Part shown: piece by piece, positions 8,601 to 16,542 of the stretch
Numbering within the stretch: position 1 is the stretch's first letter
How the letters are laid out: the number at the start of each line of letters is the position of its first letter
NCBI GenBank assembly: GCA_021732945.1
Contig: JAKFWB010000275.1
Span: 1-21,133, forward strand
Direction: 5' to 3'
DNA length: 21,133 bases
Source of the DNA: Porphyrobacter sp.
GTDB lineage: Bacteria > Pseudomonadota > Alphaproteobacteria > Sphingomonadales > Sphingomonadaceae
Program-made: the position numbers and the translations under genes
Notes under the pieces: model-generated
What the model saw: the letters and a program-made list of their open reading frames with translations, nothing else
What the model was told of the DNA's origin: nothing
The model's database searches: none

Positions 8601-10770
8601 CGCCAAGCGAATTGACGATCTCCGCCGCAAGCACAGTGCGCTCTTTCAGCAGCGGAATCCCGCGCCACAGGCTGACAGCAAAGCCGCCATTTGCCGCCTT
8701 CAATGTGCCATCGAAAGCGGCGGCATCGACCGGCTTGCCGTCAACATAAAGCCGGATGGTCTGCCCGTCGCGGTGACGGAAGGCGACCTTGATGGCCGGC
8801 ACGCGCGGGTTGTGGTCTGCTGTCGGAGCAAGCCAGCCGTCTGGGCCATCGCCCAGTGCCAGCCAATCCGCATCGGGCGCGGCAAGCGCGGGGGCACGGG
8901 CGGCGGCCGCTGGTTGGGCCTCAGTCACAGTATCTTCAAACGGGAGATCATCGACTGGCGCGATCCGCACCGCAGGCTCGGACACGGGCACAACAACATG
9001 GAAATCCGCCCGGGCCAGCGACCCGCCTTGCCCGATCACGAATCGCGATCGCGCATCGCCTGCGCTGCGAGTGGAGCGGGCACAATCGGCCAACTGCGTC
9101 CCTTGCGGCAAGGTGCTGCGCGCGACCTGCACGACATGGGTACCGGGCACCACGCCTTCGAAGCGATACCGCCCGTCAGCATCGGTGACGGCAAAGCTGC
9201 CATCCTCCATCAGCAGCCGGACGCCGCCGATGCCGGAGGCCGTGTCGCCAAGGGCGCAATCGCCCTGCACCACCCGGCCGATAATGGTCATCCGGCCCGC
9301 AATCGTGTCGCGCTCAACCAGCACCCCGGCTTCCGATCGTGCGCTTCTGCCCAGCACGTCGCGGGTTGAGGCTATGCTGACCAATTGGCCCGGCGCGGCA
9401 TCGGCGCGGATCGTATCGGCGTAGGTGATCCGGGCGCTGCCCGCGGCGGCAAGCCGGTCAAGCGTCACCACGATCTGGCGTCCATCCGGCGTCAGGTTCA
9501 CGCTACCGGGAGCGGGAACCGCGCCATCGATCCGGATCGTGTCGCTTTGGAGCCGCAGCCCGCGCGGCAGATCGATTGTGACCATGACCGCGCGGCGTTC
9601 CTGCGGCTGCGGGTTACTGACTTCCAGCGCATAAAGCACCGCGTCACCGGGTTGCGCGCGCGGGCGTGAGGCGCTGAAAGCAAGGCCGGGTGCAGCGCCG
9701 CCGCGATCAACCGGAATATCGACCTCGATCGGGGCCGCGCTTTCCAGCGCGAAAGCGCCGCCGAAGGACGCCCCTGAAATGGCAAAGGCCCCGCCGTCAG
9801 GACGGGGCAGCACGGCCAATTGCGGGACCGGGACCGCCGAAGGCGCTGTAAAGTTCGGCGGAGGCTCGGTCTCCAGCCGGTAACGGCCCAAGGGTGCCAG
9901 TGGGAACCAGTAACGCCCCGGCTCCATCGGATAGGTATTGCCCGCCAAATCGGTGATCGGCGATCCGCTGATAATCGTGGAGGGCCAGGGCGTAACGCCA
10001 TCCTCGGCCAAGACCTGTGCGGGGGCGCCGGTTACTGCATCGCGCAGGGTGACCCGCGCGCCAGAGACCGGCGCGCCAGTCTCGCTGTCGAACACCACGC
10101 CGAAGCGATCAGCGCTTATCAGCACATTGCGGGTTACGGAGATCCCGCCCGGCATCTCGTCGCCGGTCGCGATCGTCACCATCAGGTCCGCTTCGACCGT
10201 GAGCAGGCAGCCATTGGCCATCTGGCCCGCAGCCGCGTGGCGGGTGGCAATGCTGCCCGCGAACAGGCCGGTGTCCGGCCCGGTTTCGAAGATGATCAGC
10301 TCTGCGGCGGCCCCGGAACTGCTGCCGATGGCAACTCGCAGGCTGTCAAGCACGCCCGGATCGCGATTGCCGGAAGGTGCGGCGAGCGTGAACACAATCG
10401 TTTCGCCCGCGCGGTATTCGCTGGCCGGTTGCAATGCGAGCGTATGCGCTGCCGCCGGTTCGCCGCCCCCCTGGCCGGGGGAGAGGTCCGAGACGCAGCG
10501 GGATGGCGTGAGCGTGATATTGGTCGTGCTTCCCGAGACCACCCGAAAGGTTTGAAGGTTAAGCTGGCGCGCCTCCACCCTCAGCACAACGCGATTTGAC
10601 TGCGCCTCGCCCTGCCGTCCCGCTTCGATCCAGCGCGCGGTTGCGATATTCTCGATCGTCTGCGCGGCAACCGGCACACCGGTCAGAGCCAGCGCGATCA
10701 AGCCCAGCCATAAGCCTATCCAGCCATGGTGCCGCCATGCAACAGGGAGCAACCCAACCACGCAGCCCAC
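5638..10770 (-). CDS. Giant DUF11 / beta-barrel outer-membrane protein (1710 aa)
   Basis: Predicted outer-membrane protein with a long periplasmic or surface front part. It starts at a GTG at 10770, 11 nt after the previous stop. A signal peptide ends near residue 36 (GVPVAA/Q). Residues 38-70 (IENIATARW, then SNRVVLRVEA) repeat the first strands of the two small DUF11-like neighbours. About 220-310 (VVFDSETGAPVSGARVTLRD) and 493-555 (GGVRLLMEDGSFAVTDADGR) look like carboxypeptidase-regulatory or SdrD-B-like beta sandwiches; 356-470 is a DUF11 domain; 737-830 resembles an invasin-type Ig domain. From about 890 the sequence alternates polar and apolar residues to the end, as in a large barrel of roughly 800 residues. 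The stretch FIDYNIDILSGTITFSEPI, followed by SRDPDLNP and IIIIEYET (1061-1096), is a motif I recall from other huge DUF11-linked outer-membrane proteins. There is no TonB box or plug. The last barrel-like strand (AAIRFKF) is followed by about 25 extra residues. Confidence 0.8.
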   Translation of the reverse strand: MGCVVGLLPVAWRHHGWIGLWLGLIALALTGVPVAAQTIENIATARWIEAGRQGEAQSNRVVLRVEARQLNLQTFRVVSGSTTNITLTPSRCVSDLSPGQGGGEPAAAHTLALQPASEYRAGETIVFTLAAPSGNRDPGVLDSLRVAIGSSSGAAAELIIFETGPDTGLFAGSIATRHAAAGQMANGCLLTVEADLMVTIATGDEMPGGISVTRNVLISADRFGVVFDSETGAPVSGARVTLRDAVTGAPAQVLAEDGVTPWPSTIISGSPITDLAGNTYPMEPGRYWFPLAPLGRYRLETEPPPNFTAPSAVPVPQLAVLPRPDGGAFAISGASFGGAFALESAAPIEVDIPVDRGGAAPGLAFSASRPRAQPGDAVLYALEVSNPQPQERRAVMVTIDLPRGLRLQSDTIRIDGAVPAPGSVNLTPDGRQIVVTLDRLAAAGSARITYADTIRADAAPGQLVSIASTRDVLGRSARSEAGVLVERDTIAGRMTIIGRVVQGDCALGDTASGIGGVRLLMEDGSFAVTDADGRYRFEGVVPGTHVVQVARSTLPQGTQLADCARSTRSAGDARSRFVIGQGGSLARADFHVVVPVSEPAVRIAPVDDLPFEDTVTEAQPAAAARAPALAAPDADWLALGDGPDGWLAPTADHNPRVPAIKVAFRHRDGQTIRLYVDGKPVDAAAFDGTLKAANGGFAVSLWRGIPLLKERTVLAAEIVNSLGGINARLEREVFFTSQPARVELVADQSLLVADGVTRPVVVVRITDRNGRPVREGLSGNFILNAPFESAVQIDQQQLRQFSGIGEASARWVIAGEEGLARIELAPTMISGQLRMAFDFSDENISRRQEIEAWVVPGDVEWTIVGLGEASLGARSIADNMERGDNFDSDLGRNARVALYAKGRVLGKYLLTLAYDSAKQREDQPLLGAIEPTAYYSVFADASQRHFDAATRESLYVRIESATFFALYGDFQTAFDQTSLGRYQRTATGVRAAAQLGEVRAEAFGARIGSTFRRDEFQGNGLSGPYTLGSRDILFNSERVTIEVRDRFRSEVIVASRSLSRFIDYNIDILSGTITFSEPILSRDPDLNPQIIIIEYETGHAGGGATNAGVRAEWTRNDGAVRIGATAITDANSASGAAARTNVAVADTRLRLGASSELRAEIGVSDADGSTANAWLAELQHQTGALDVVAYARSIQTRYGIGQQSAAEAGRRKIGVDTRYRITENISAIATLLQDDNLADRARRRGGEVELAWRSPTTDARLGLAHFDDRLANGGSAASTLLQTSATQRLFGNSLEVSADSSFALGSAGALDLPARHRLGLRYALARDVRLTGTYEIADGSAIKARTLRGGIELAPWQSGRISGTLGQISNGAAQGASLAGFGLAQTVTISPSFTLGATIDGNRLLGDAPSPESVINPAQPIANGGPLSVDRTLFEDFTAVTLTGAWRSGPWSANGRAEYRDGQFADRMGATFAVIRQIGEGRAVGSNLVWTRSTTAGGSLSEIIDAGITIAHRPDGSDFALLGRIEYRSDAVSGAVAGELGPAGRTALTLTGDALSQRLVGSVSANWSPRGQGGAGQFGEIGLFLGTRYSFDQLEGLDLTGFTALAGLDLRLGLSKLIDIGGSASIRANVTDGSYSYALGPQASFAVTEGALLSLGYNIAGFRDPDFSASRALDQGLFAAIRFKFDASTLGLDSRGNPYARLPNPATISR

Positions 10771-10781
10771 ACAGCCAGCGC

Positions 10782-11810
10782 TCAGTTGATCGCGGCGCGG
10801 AAGGCGGCGGTGCGGGTTTCACCAGCGGCAACATCGCTGAGCGGCGCGGTGATGGTGCGCACCGCAATGCTGCCCCCCGGATCGCCGCCCGTGCAATTGC
10901 CTGAGCCATCGAGTGTGCCGTTGATCCTGATGCTGCCGACAACGAATGTCAGGTCGCCAGGCAGGACATCGGTCACCTCGACATTGCTGGCTGTGGCAGC
11001 ACCCGCAGCATTGCTGACCGCGATGCAATATTCGACCGTGGCGCCGGGAATGGCCTTGGGATTGGTGGTGCTGTTCACCGGGTCATCGATCACGCGGCTG
11101 GTCTTGGCGACATTCAGGCTGGCGGCAAAGACGGTGAAGCTGCCCGGTGCGTTGTAAACGCCGTCAAAATCGACATCATCTTCGCCAGCGCCGTCAGCCA
11201 GCACGGTTTCAACGCCTTGAGGGTCGTCAGGGCCCGGCGTGCTGACAAGAACTGCGCCCAGCGTGCCCGGACTGCCGCCAGAATGGGCCGTAGCCGACAG
11301 CACCAATTCGGCATCCTCGCCATTGGTTGACGACAGCGAGACATCGCTGACCACAAACACCCGCACAGAAGCATCTTCGACCACCTCGTCGAGCGACGTG
11401 ATAAGGGTGTCGGCTCCATCAAAACTGCCATTGCCGTCATCCCGGAAGATACGGACATTGTCGACATCGAAATTATCCGCGCTCGACTGGATGACTGCCA
11501 ACGCCAGATCGATCGTGTCGTTCGAAAGGTTGGTGACATCAAATGCAATCACGGCTCCGGTCTGGCCGGGGGAAACCGAAACGGCCGGGCCGGAGATGCG
11601 GGTAACGATCAGATTGATCTTGCGATCGACTTCGAACGTATCGCTGGCCACGACCTCGGTCTGATCGATCCCGCCAACGCGGTAATCGACGGTTGCGGTG
11701 TTGGTGATCACCGTGCCCGCGCTTGTGCCCTCGGCGAGCGCTGGCACGCTTTGCAGCGCTACCATCGCGGTGCCTGCCGCGAGTGCCGCGAATGTGAAAC
11801 TGCGTGTCAT
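10782..11810 (-). CDS. Secreted DUF11-like protein (342 aa)
   Basis: Predicted exported beta-rich protein, third gene of the operon. I place the start at the ATG at 11810, preceded by TTGGAG; an in-frame TTG five codons earlier is part of that ribosome binding site and is rejected. A signal peptide covers 1-26 (SVPALA/EG). Residues 31-43 (AGTVITNTATVDY) open a first beta domain. A loop RDDGNGSFDGAD (123-134) looks like a calcium-binding DxDxNG loop. Residues from about 232 (LNVAKTSRVIDD) to the end form a DUF11 domain with IPGATVEYCIAVSN and VEVTDVLPGDLTFVVGSI. It is a full-length paralogue of the 332-residue first gene and gives way to the barrel gene after 11 nt. DUF11 domains are found in bacterial surface and structural proteins; the partner here is probably the barrel protein. 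Confidence 0.75.
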   Translation of the reverse strand: MTRSFTFAALAAGTAMVALQSVPALAEGTSAGTVITNTATVDYRVGGIDQTEVVASDTFEVDRKINLIVTRISGPAVSVSPGQTGAVIAFDVTNLSNDTIDLALAVIQSSADNFDVDNVRIFRDDGNGSFDGADTLITSLDEVVEDASVRVFVVSDVSLSSTNGEDAELVLSATAHSGGSPGTLGAVLVSTPGPDDPQGVETVLADGAGEDDVDFDGVYNAPGSFTVFAASLNVAKTSRVIDDPVNSTTNPKAIPGATVEYCIAVSNAAGAATASNVEVTDVLPGDLTFVVGSIRINGTLDGSGNCTGGDPGGSIAVRTITAPLSDVAAGETRTAAFRAAIN

Positions 11811-11847
11811 GTTGTCATGCTCCAAGGGCGATCACTGCGGAAGGCCA

Positions 11848-12327
11848 TCACCGGACGGTCACGGGAAATTCGAGCCGGCCACTCTCCCCCGGCGCGATGG
11901 CGGGCAGCACCCAGCGGATATTGGTGACATCGCCCGGCAATGCCGCGCGGCGCTGGCCATCGGCCTCCACAATCACGAGATCGGCCAGCTTGGCCCAGGT
12001 CTTGCCGCCGTCGACCGACACCAGCACCGCCGGATCGATCTGCGCCACGCTGACACTGGGGGGCACCGGGTTGGAGACGACGAAGCTTTCGATCGGTGCC
12101 TGACTGCGGTTGGTGAACTGCGTGCCAAAGATCAGCTTGTCGCCCGGCACCACCACCTGCGGCTCAACCCACTCGACACGGCGTTCGCCGGATGGGTCAG
12201 TCGTGACCTTCTCAAGCTTCACATAGCCGACCAGCTCCAGCGGAGCCGCAGTCTCGGCCTGCACTGGCGCGGCAGCGCTCGCGGCGACAAGCAGCGCGGC
12301 AAGCCCAAACTTGGTGCAATTATTCAT
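11848..12327 (-). CDS. Small secreted DUF11-related protein (159 aa)
   Basis: Exported protein with a clear signal peptide at 1-24 (LAALLVAASAAAPVQA/ET). The mature part is one beta domain: PLELVGYVKLEKV, then VVVPGDKLIFGTQFTNRSQAP, which matches the DUF11 pattern of a PGD turn followed by a strand and N-x-S/G, then FVVSNPVPPSVSVA and VSVDGGKTWAKLADL. Small proteins of this shape accompany DUF11 operons in other proteobacteria, from general recollection. The ATG at 12327 has AGGAGC 6 nt upstream. It lies 10 nt after the first gene of the operon and 37 nt before the next. A subunit or periplasmic chaperone-like role is possible but unproven. Confidence 0.75.
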   Translation of the reverse strand: MNNCTKFGLAALLVAASAAAPVQAETAAPLELVGYVKLEKVTTDPSGERRVEWVEPQVVVPGDKLIFGTQFTNRSQAPIESFVVSNPVPPSVSVAQIDPAVLVSVDGGKTWAKLADLVIVEADGQRRAALPGDVTNIRWVLPAIAPGESGRLEFPVTVR

Positions 12328-12337
12328 GGGATTGCTC

Positions 12338-13336
12338 CTATTCCTCGATCAGGACGGCAAAGGTGACGGTTCTTGAAGTGCCACTCGGCACGCTGCCGAG
12401 CGCGACCCTGATGCTCGCTGCGGAGGCTTCGCCAGCGTCATCGCCTGCCGCATCGGTGAGCGGCGCGCTCTCCAACGTCAGCGAGTTCGCGACATATCGG
12501 GTATTGGCCGGCACGGCGTCATTGATGACGAGGTCATCAACCGTGGCAGAGCCGCTCACCGTGGCCCGAATACCGTAAGTAATCGTGGCGCCGGGCGCGG
12601 CAGTCGATCCGCCGAAGGGATTAGTGACAGTGGCCCACTTCACCAGCGAGATCGTGCTGGCGCTGGCGACCATCTGGCCAGTGACGGTGGCGGTGCCGCC
12701 GCTCAGCCCGGCGACCGCATCTGCGCCGCCCTCTCCAGCGGAGGGAAACACCGTGCCGGCGGCGCCGGTGCCGGTTGCGCTGCGGGCGACCAGGGTGACG
12801 GCACTTTGCGCGCCATCGGCCACCCCTTCGGGAACGGTCACGATGACAAACAGCGTCTGGGTGCCGCCCGCAGGCAGGCTGGCTGTCACGCTGGGAGCGG
12901 GGAGCACCGCATCGACGCCGGGATCATAGGTCCCGTTGCCGTTGCTATCGACCGCGATACTATCAAGCGCTGCATCAAAGGCATTGCCAGCGACAGCTGT
13001 GATGACTTCAAGCGCAAACGCCTCTGGCCCATTGCCCGAATTGCTGACCAGAAAGCTGAGAACCTGGGGGCCGGCGCGCACTGTGAGCGGGCCGGAATCA
13101 AGCGAGGCCGCCGCGACGGCGAGCAGTTCATTCACCCGCACCTGCACCGTGTTGGACGTGACGGTGCGGGTCACGCCGCCATCGTCATAGGTGGCCTCCG
13201 CCGTGTTTTCGATCACGATCCCCGCTGGCGCAGGACTGGCCGCGGCAGGCATCGCCAGCAGCCACAGCAAGGCGGTGGTAGCGCCGAGAACTGGCCGCGA
13301 TCCGCATGATCGCAAGGTGAAGAGACGATGAAACAC
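12338..13336 (-). CDS. Secreted DUF11-like protein, first gene of the surface operon (332 aa)
   Basis: Predicted exported beta protein and first gene of the operon. The start is a GTG at 13336, with only a weak GC-rich ribosome binding site, so the exact start is uncertain. A signal peptide runs to about residue 33 (LLWLLAMPAAA/S). Residues 38-68 (AGIVIENTAEATYDDGG, then SNTVQVRV) match the opening of the 342-residue paralogue. The loop DSNGNGTYDPGVD (130-142) has the spacing of a calcium-binding loop, at nearly the same place as in the paralogue. The C-terminal 105 residues form a DUF11 domain (AAPGATITYGIRATVSGSAT, VINDAVPANTRYV) ending in RTVTFAVLIEE. The promoter for the whole operon should lie between this start and the MITE about 60 nt upstream. 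Confidence 0.7.
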   Translation of the reverse strand: MFHRLFTLRSCGSRPVLGATTALLWLLAMPAAASPAPAGIVIENTAEATYDDGGVTRTVTSNTVQVRVNELLAVAAASLDSGPLTVRAGPQVLSFLVSNSGNGPEAFALEVITAVAGNAFDAALDSIAVDSNGNGTYDPGVDAVLPAPSVTASLPAGGTQTLFVIVTVPEGVADGAQSAVTLVARSATGTGAAGTVFPSAGEGGADAVAGLSGGTATVTGQMVASASTISLVKWATVTNPFGGSTAAPGATITYGIRATVSGSATVDDLVINDAVPANTRYVANSLTLESAPLTDAAGDDAGEASAASIRVALGSVPSGTSRTVTFAVLIEE

Positions 13337-13397
13337 CCCGAGCGCTTAATCCCGGCCGTGTTTCGCTGGGCTAGGCAGGCATCCCGTGGACAATACC

Positions 13398-13551
13398 TAG
13401 GGTCAGGACCTACTAACCGCACCTTCGAGGCGGCGGAATGGCGAACAGATCGGTCCGTTTCGCGCGCCGGGAAGGCAGGTTGCCTTTCCAAGCGTGCGCC
13501 GGGCCCTTTTGACTCAAACCTCGAAGGCGCGGTTAATAGGTCCTGACCTTA
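13398..13551. mobile_element. MITE-like element with 34-bp terminal inverted repeats
   Basis: The outer sequence 13397-13430 and the reverse complement of 13519-13552 agree at 31 of 34 positions (core GGTCAGGACCTA, then TTCGAGG). The ends are flanked by TA on both sides (CTA and TAG), giving an element of about 150 bp inside a TA duplication. It has no coding capacity beyond shadows, so it needs a transposase supplied in trans. The TA duplication and size fit MITEs mobilised by IS5-group or IS630-type transposases; which one is not determined. Its interior also holds a GGAAGGC/GCCTTTCC inverted repeat. It lies between the DUF11 operon and the M14 peptidase gene. Confidence 0.7.
13509..13537 (+). 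promoter_or_regulatory. Possible outward promoter in the right end of the MITE
   Basis: TTGACT (13509-13514) and GTTAAT (13532-13537) are spaced by 17 nt and point right, towards the M14 peptidase start at 13875. The -35 box is close to consensus, the -10 box only fair. The transcript would have a leader of over 300 nt. Confidence 0.3.
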
Positions 13552-13552
13552 G

Positions 13553-13874
13553 CCATGGCAGGGCGCAAGGGGCAAGCGATTGCAATCAATTGGCCGCGCG
13601 TGCCGGGAGGCCCACCACCATGCGGCTGGGCGAGCGATGCGCGTGCGATTATGCGCCGGAACTGGGCGACTAATTCCGGCGGGTGAACATCACCTATCTG
13701 TGTGGCACCACCCGCGTCTGTGTGGCAGCCCGACTATGACCGCATGTTCCACCGCCGGGTTTTGTCGATCAGCCGGCGACCTATTCGTCAATTGCCCTCC
13801 TGCGCTTGACCCGCGCCATGACTTCGCGGCACAGCGGGGCATGGCCATGTCTTGCGGCCGAACAGGGATGTGCA
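13553..13874. other. Intergenic leader before the M14 peptidase, with an 11-bp direct repeat
   Basis: No gene is supported in these 322 bases; open frames on either strand here lack ribosome binding sites and run into the peptidase gene. The exact 11-mer TCTGTGTGGCA occurs at 13697-13707 and 13717-13727, a 20-bp period or two helical turns, which could be a regulator site. No clear terminator or promoter was found apart from the MITE-borne one. Confidence 0.4.
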
Positions 13875-16499
13875 ATGCGTTTGGGTATCTTGGTCCGCTG
13901 GCTCGTCGGTCTGGTAGCGCTTGGGGCAGTCACTGCGCCGGGGCAGGCGCAGTCCTTCAACGAAGGGGCTTTCGATCCTTCGATCCCGACCCTGACCGCA
14001 ACGGTGGGCCATGCCCCTGCGGCCCGCATCACCTCGCCCGATCAGGCCAACGCCTATCTCAAGGCGCTGGCCGCAGCCGCGCCCGACCGCGCCCGGTTGG
14101 TGCAATATGCGGTGAGCTGGGAAGGCCGCCCGCTCCATTACCTTGTCCTGACCGCGCCCGAGAACATGGCCCGGCTCGATGCGATCCGCGAAGACATGGC
14201 GACCATCGCCGCTGGCCGCCCCGGCAATGGCACCGCCCTACCGGTGACCTGGCTCGCTTACGGCGTCCACGGCAACGAGATTTCCTCGACCGATGCCGCG
14301 CTTATGACGGCCTATCACCTGCTTGCTGCGCAGGACGATGAACGCGCCGTCAAGATCATGGCTAACACCATCGTGGTGCTTGATCCGATGCAGAACCCCG
14401 ATGGGCGCGCGCGGTTTGTGAACAACTTCCTCGCCTCAACCGGGATCGCCCCCGCCGCCGACCGGCAGGCCGCCGAGCATGACGAGCCCTGGCCGAGCGG
14501 GCGGGTGAACCACTATATGTTCGATTTGAACCGCGACTGGTTCACACTCAGCCAGCCCGAAACACGCGGCAAGGTCGCGGCGATCCGGCGGTGGAACCCG
14601 GTCGTCGTGGTCGATCTGCACGAAATGGGCGGGGATGAGAGCTATTTCTTCAGTCCAGCTGCCCAGCCCTTCAACCCCAATCTCTCGGCAGCGCAAGTGC
14701 GCGCCTATGAGTTGATCGGGCGCTATAATGCCGCCGCCTTCGACGCGCGCGGCGAGCCCTATTTCACCCGCGAGGTCTATGACCTGTTCTACCCCGGCTA
14801 TGGCGACACCTGGAACGCCCACCAAGGCGCAATCGGCAGCACCTATGAACAGGCATCGGCGCGCGGGCTGGTGTTTGCGCGGCGCGACGGGACCGAGCTG
14901 ACCTATGCTGACGGGGTGCGCAATCACTTCACCACCAGCCTTGCGACAGCGGCGGCGGTGGCGGACAATCCGGCGCGGTTCCTGTCGGATTTCACCGCCT
15001 ATCGCAGCGGCAATGCGACCGGCGCAGCGGGGCGCGCAAGCTATGTGATCGATCTTGGAAAGCGCCGCTGGAATGCCGAGCGGTTGGGCCGCCGCCTTGC
15101 CGAACAGGGCATCACCGTGCTGCGCCGCGATGGCGCGGCGAGTGTGTGTGGCAAGTCCTATCCGGCAGGCTACCTCGCGGTCCCACAGGCCCAACCCGCC
15201 GCGCGGCTGGTGCGCAGCCTGCTTGACCGCGACACGCCCCTGCCGCCCGATTTTCTCGCTGAACAGGAACGCCGCCGCTCGGTCGATTTGCCGCATGAAT
15301 TGTACGACGTAACCGCGTGGTCGGTCGGGCCGATGGCGGGGGTGGACGTGGCGCTGTGCAACGGCGCGGTGGGCGGCGACGCGCTTGCCCCCGACGCGCC
15401 GATTGCGCCCAAGCCGGAAGGCAGCGGAACGTTCGCGATTGCCGTGCCGTGGACCGATAGCGGGCAGGCGCGGCTTGTCACCCTTGCCTTGCGAGAAGGG
15501 ATTGATGGAAGCGTCACTGACAAGGCGTTCAGCGCCGGTGGCCGCAGCTTCCCGCGCGGCACGGTGGTGTTCCCCGCAGGCAGCAACACGCTCGAGATGA
15601 TGGTGCGCCTGACCGAGCTGGCGCAGGACATCGGGGCGCAGACTGTTGCGATGGACAGCGGCTGGGTCGATAGCGGGCCGAACCTTGGCAGCGAACATTT
15701 CGTGCGGCTCACCCTGCCGCGCGTCGCCGTGGCGTGGGATGATGGCATCTCGCAATTGAGTGCTGGCGCGCTGCGCTATGTCCTCGAACAGCGCATCGGG
15801 CTTCCGGTCACGCCGATCCGCACCAGCCGCCTCGTGCGCGCTGACCTCAGCGAATATGACGTGCTGCTGGTGCCCGAAGGCGATCCCTCCAGCGTGCTTG
15901 GCGATGCCGGGCAGCGTGCGATCCGCAGTTTTGTGCAGCGCGGCGGCGTGCTGGTGGCGATTGGCGATAGTCTTGAAACCTTCAGCAGCGGCGATAACCC
16001 GCTGCTCGCCGTGAAACGCGAAGCAGCGCTGGGGCGCGATCCGGCCGACAGCGGCGAGGACAAGGCGAGCCTTGCCGAGGCCATCGAAATCGCCAGCGAT
16101 GCTGAATATCGCGAGCTGATCAAGGATCAGCAGGCGCTGCCCGACACGCTGCCCGGAGCGCTGCTCAACGTGGTCCCCGATCCTGACCACTTCCTGTCAG
16201 CGGGCTATGATGATGGCGCGGTCGTGCTCGCCACCGGATCGCAGATCTTCACCCCGCTGGACCGCGCCAAGGGGATCAACGTGCTGCGCTTCGCCGCGCC
16301 CGGCAATCTGATCGCCAGCGGTTATGTGTGGGAGGAAAACCGGCGGCAGCTGGCCTACAAGCCCTACCTGATGGCCCAGCCCCAAGGGCGCGGGCTGGTA
16401 ATCGGCTTCGCGCATGATCCTTCGACCCGCGCGTACCTCGAAGGGCTCGACCTGATGATCGCCAACGCCGTGCTGGTCGCCCCGTCGCGGGTGCGTTGA
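13875..16499 (+). CDS. Secreted M14-family zinc carboxypeptidase-like protein (874 aa)
   Basis: Predicted exported metallopeptidase that would cleave peptides at the C-terminus in the periplasm or outside the cell. I choose the ATG at 13875 (AGGGA 6 nt upstream), which puts a signal peptide first (WLVGLVALGAVTAPGQAQ, cleavage near residue 26); an in-frame ATG 23 codons earlier would spoil it. Zinc ligands fit HGNE (H132, E135) and DLHE (H249). NPDGR (174-178) and DLNRDW (217-222) match conserved M14 blocks, the NR pair being the usual substrate-carboxylate site. E325 in GSTYEQAS is the likely catalytic glutamate. All key residues are present. The C-terminal half from about 615 (VAWDD, then YDVLLVPEGDPS and GGVLVAIGDS) looks like a class-I glutamine-amidotransferase-like fold without a catalytic triad I can confirm, as in other large secreted M14 proteins. 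It is probably a lone transcription unit. Confidence 0.85.
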   Translation: MRLGILVRWLVGLVALGAVTAPGQAQSFNEGAFDPSIPTLTATVGHAPAARITSPDQANAYLKALAAAAPDRARLVQYAVSWEGRPLHYLVLTAPENMARLDAIREDMATIAAGRPGNGTALPVTWLAYGVHGNEISSTDAALMTAYHLLAAQDDERAVKIMANTIVVLDPMQNPDGRARFVNNFLASTGIAPAADRQAAEHDEPWPSGRVNHYMFDLNRDWFTLSQPETRGKVAAIRRWNPVVVVDLHEMGGDESYFFSPAAQPFNPNLSAAQVRAYELIGRYNAAAFDARGEPYFTREVYDLFYPGYGDTWNAHQGAIGSTYEQASARGLVFARRDGTELTYADGVRNHFTTSLATAAAVADNPARFLSDFTAYRSGNATGAAGRASYVIDLGKRRWNAERLGRRLAEQGITVLRRDGAASVCGKSYPAGYLAVPQAQPAARLVRSLLDRDTPLPPDFLAEQERRRSVDLPHELYDVTAWSVGPMAGVDVALCNGAVGGDALAPDAPIAPKPEGSGTFAIAVPWTDSGQARLVTLALREGIDGSVTDKAFSAGGRSFPRGTVVFPAGSNTLEMMVRLTELAQDIGAQTVAMDSGWVDSGPNLGSEHFVRLTLPRVAVAWDDGISQLSAGALRYVLEQRIGLPVTPIRTSRLVRADLSEYDVLLVPEGDPSSVLGDAGQRAIRSFVQRGGVLVAIGDSLETFSSGDNPLLAVKREAALGRDPADSGEDKASLAEAIEIASDAEYRELIKDQQALPDTLPGALLNVVPDPDHFLSAGYDDGAVVLATGSQIFTPLDRAKGINVLRFAAPGNLIASGYVWEENRRQLAYKPYLMAQPQGRGLVIGFAHDPSTRAYLEGLDLMIANAVLVAPSRVR

Positions 16500-16542
16500 T
16501 CGGGGTCTAGGCGCGGCGTGGGGGTTGTGGCATCCTTACGCC

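Noticed and set aside
13580..14341. Plus-strand open frame of 253 codons ahead of the peptidase
   Set aside because: It overlaps the peptidase start and signal peptide in another frame and lacks a ribosome binding site.
14436..16190. Minus-strand open frame of 584 codons opposite the M14 peptidase
   Set aside because: The plus-strand frame carries all the M14 active-site motifs. The antisense frame is histidine- and arginine-rich with no domain and reflects GC-rich codon bias.
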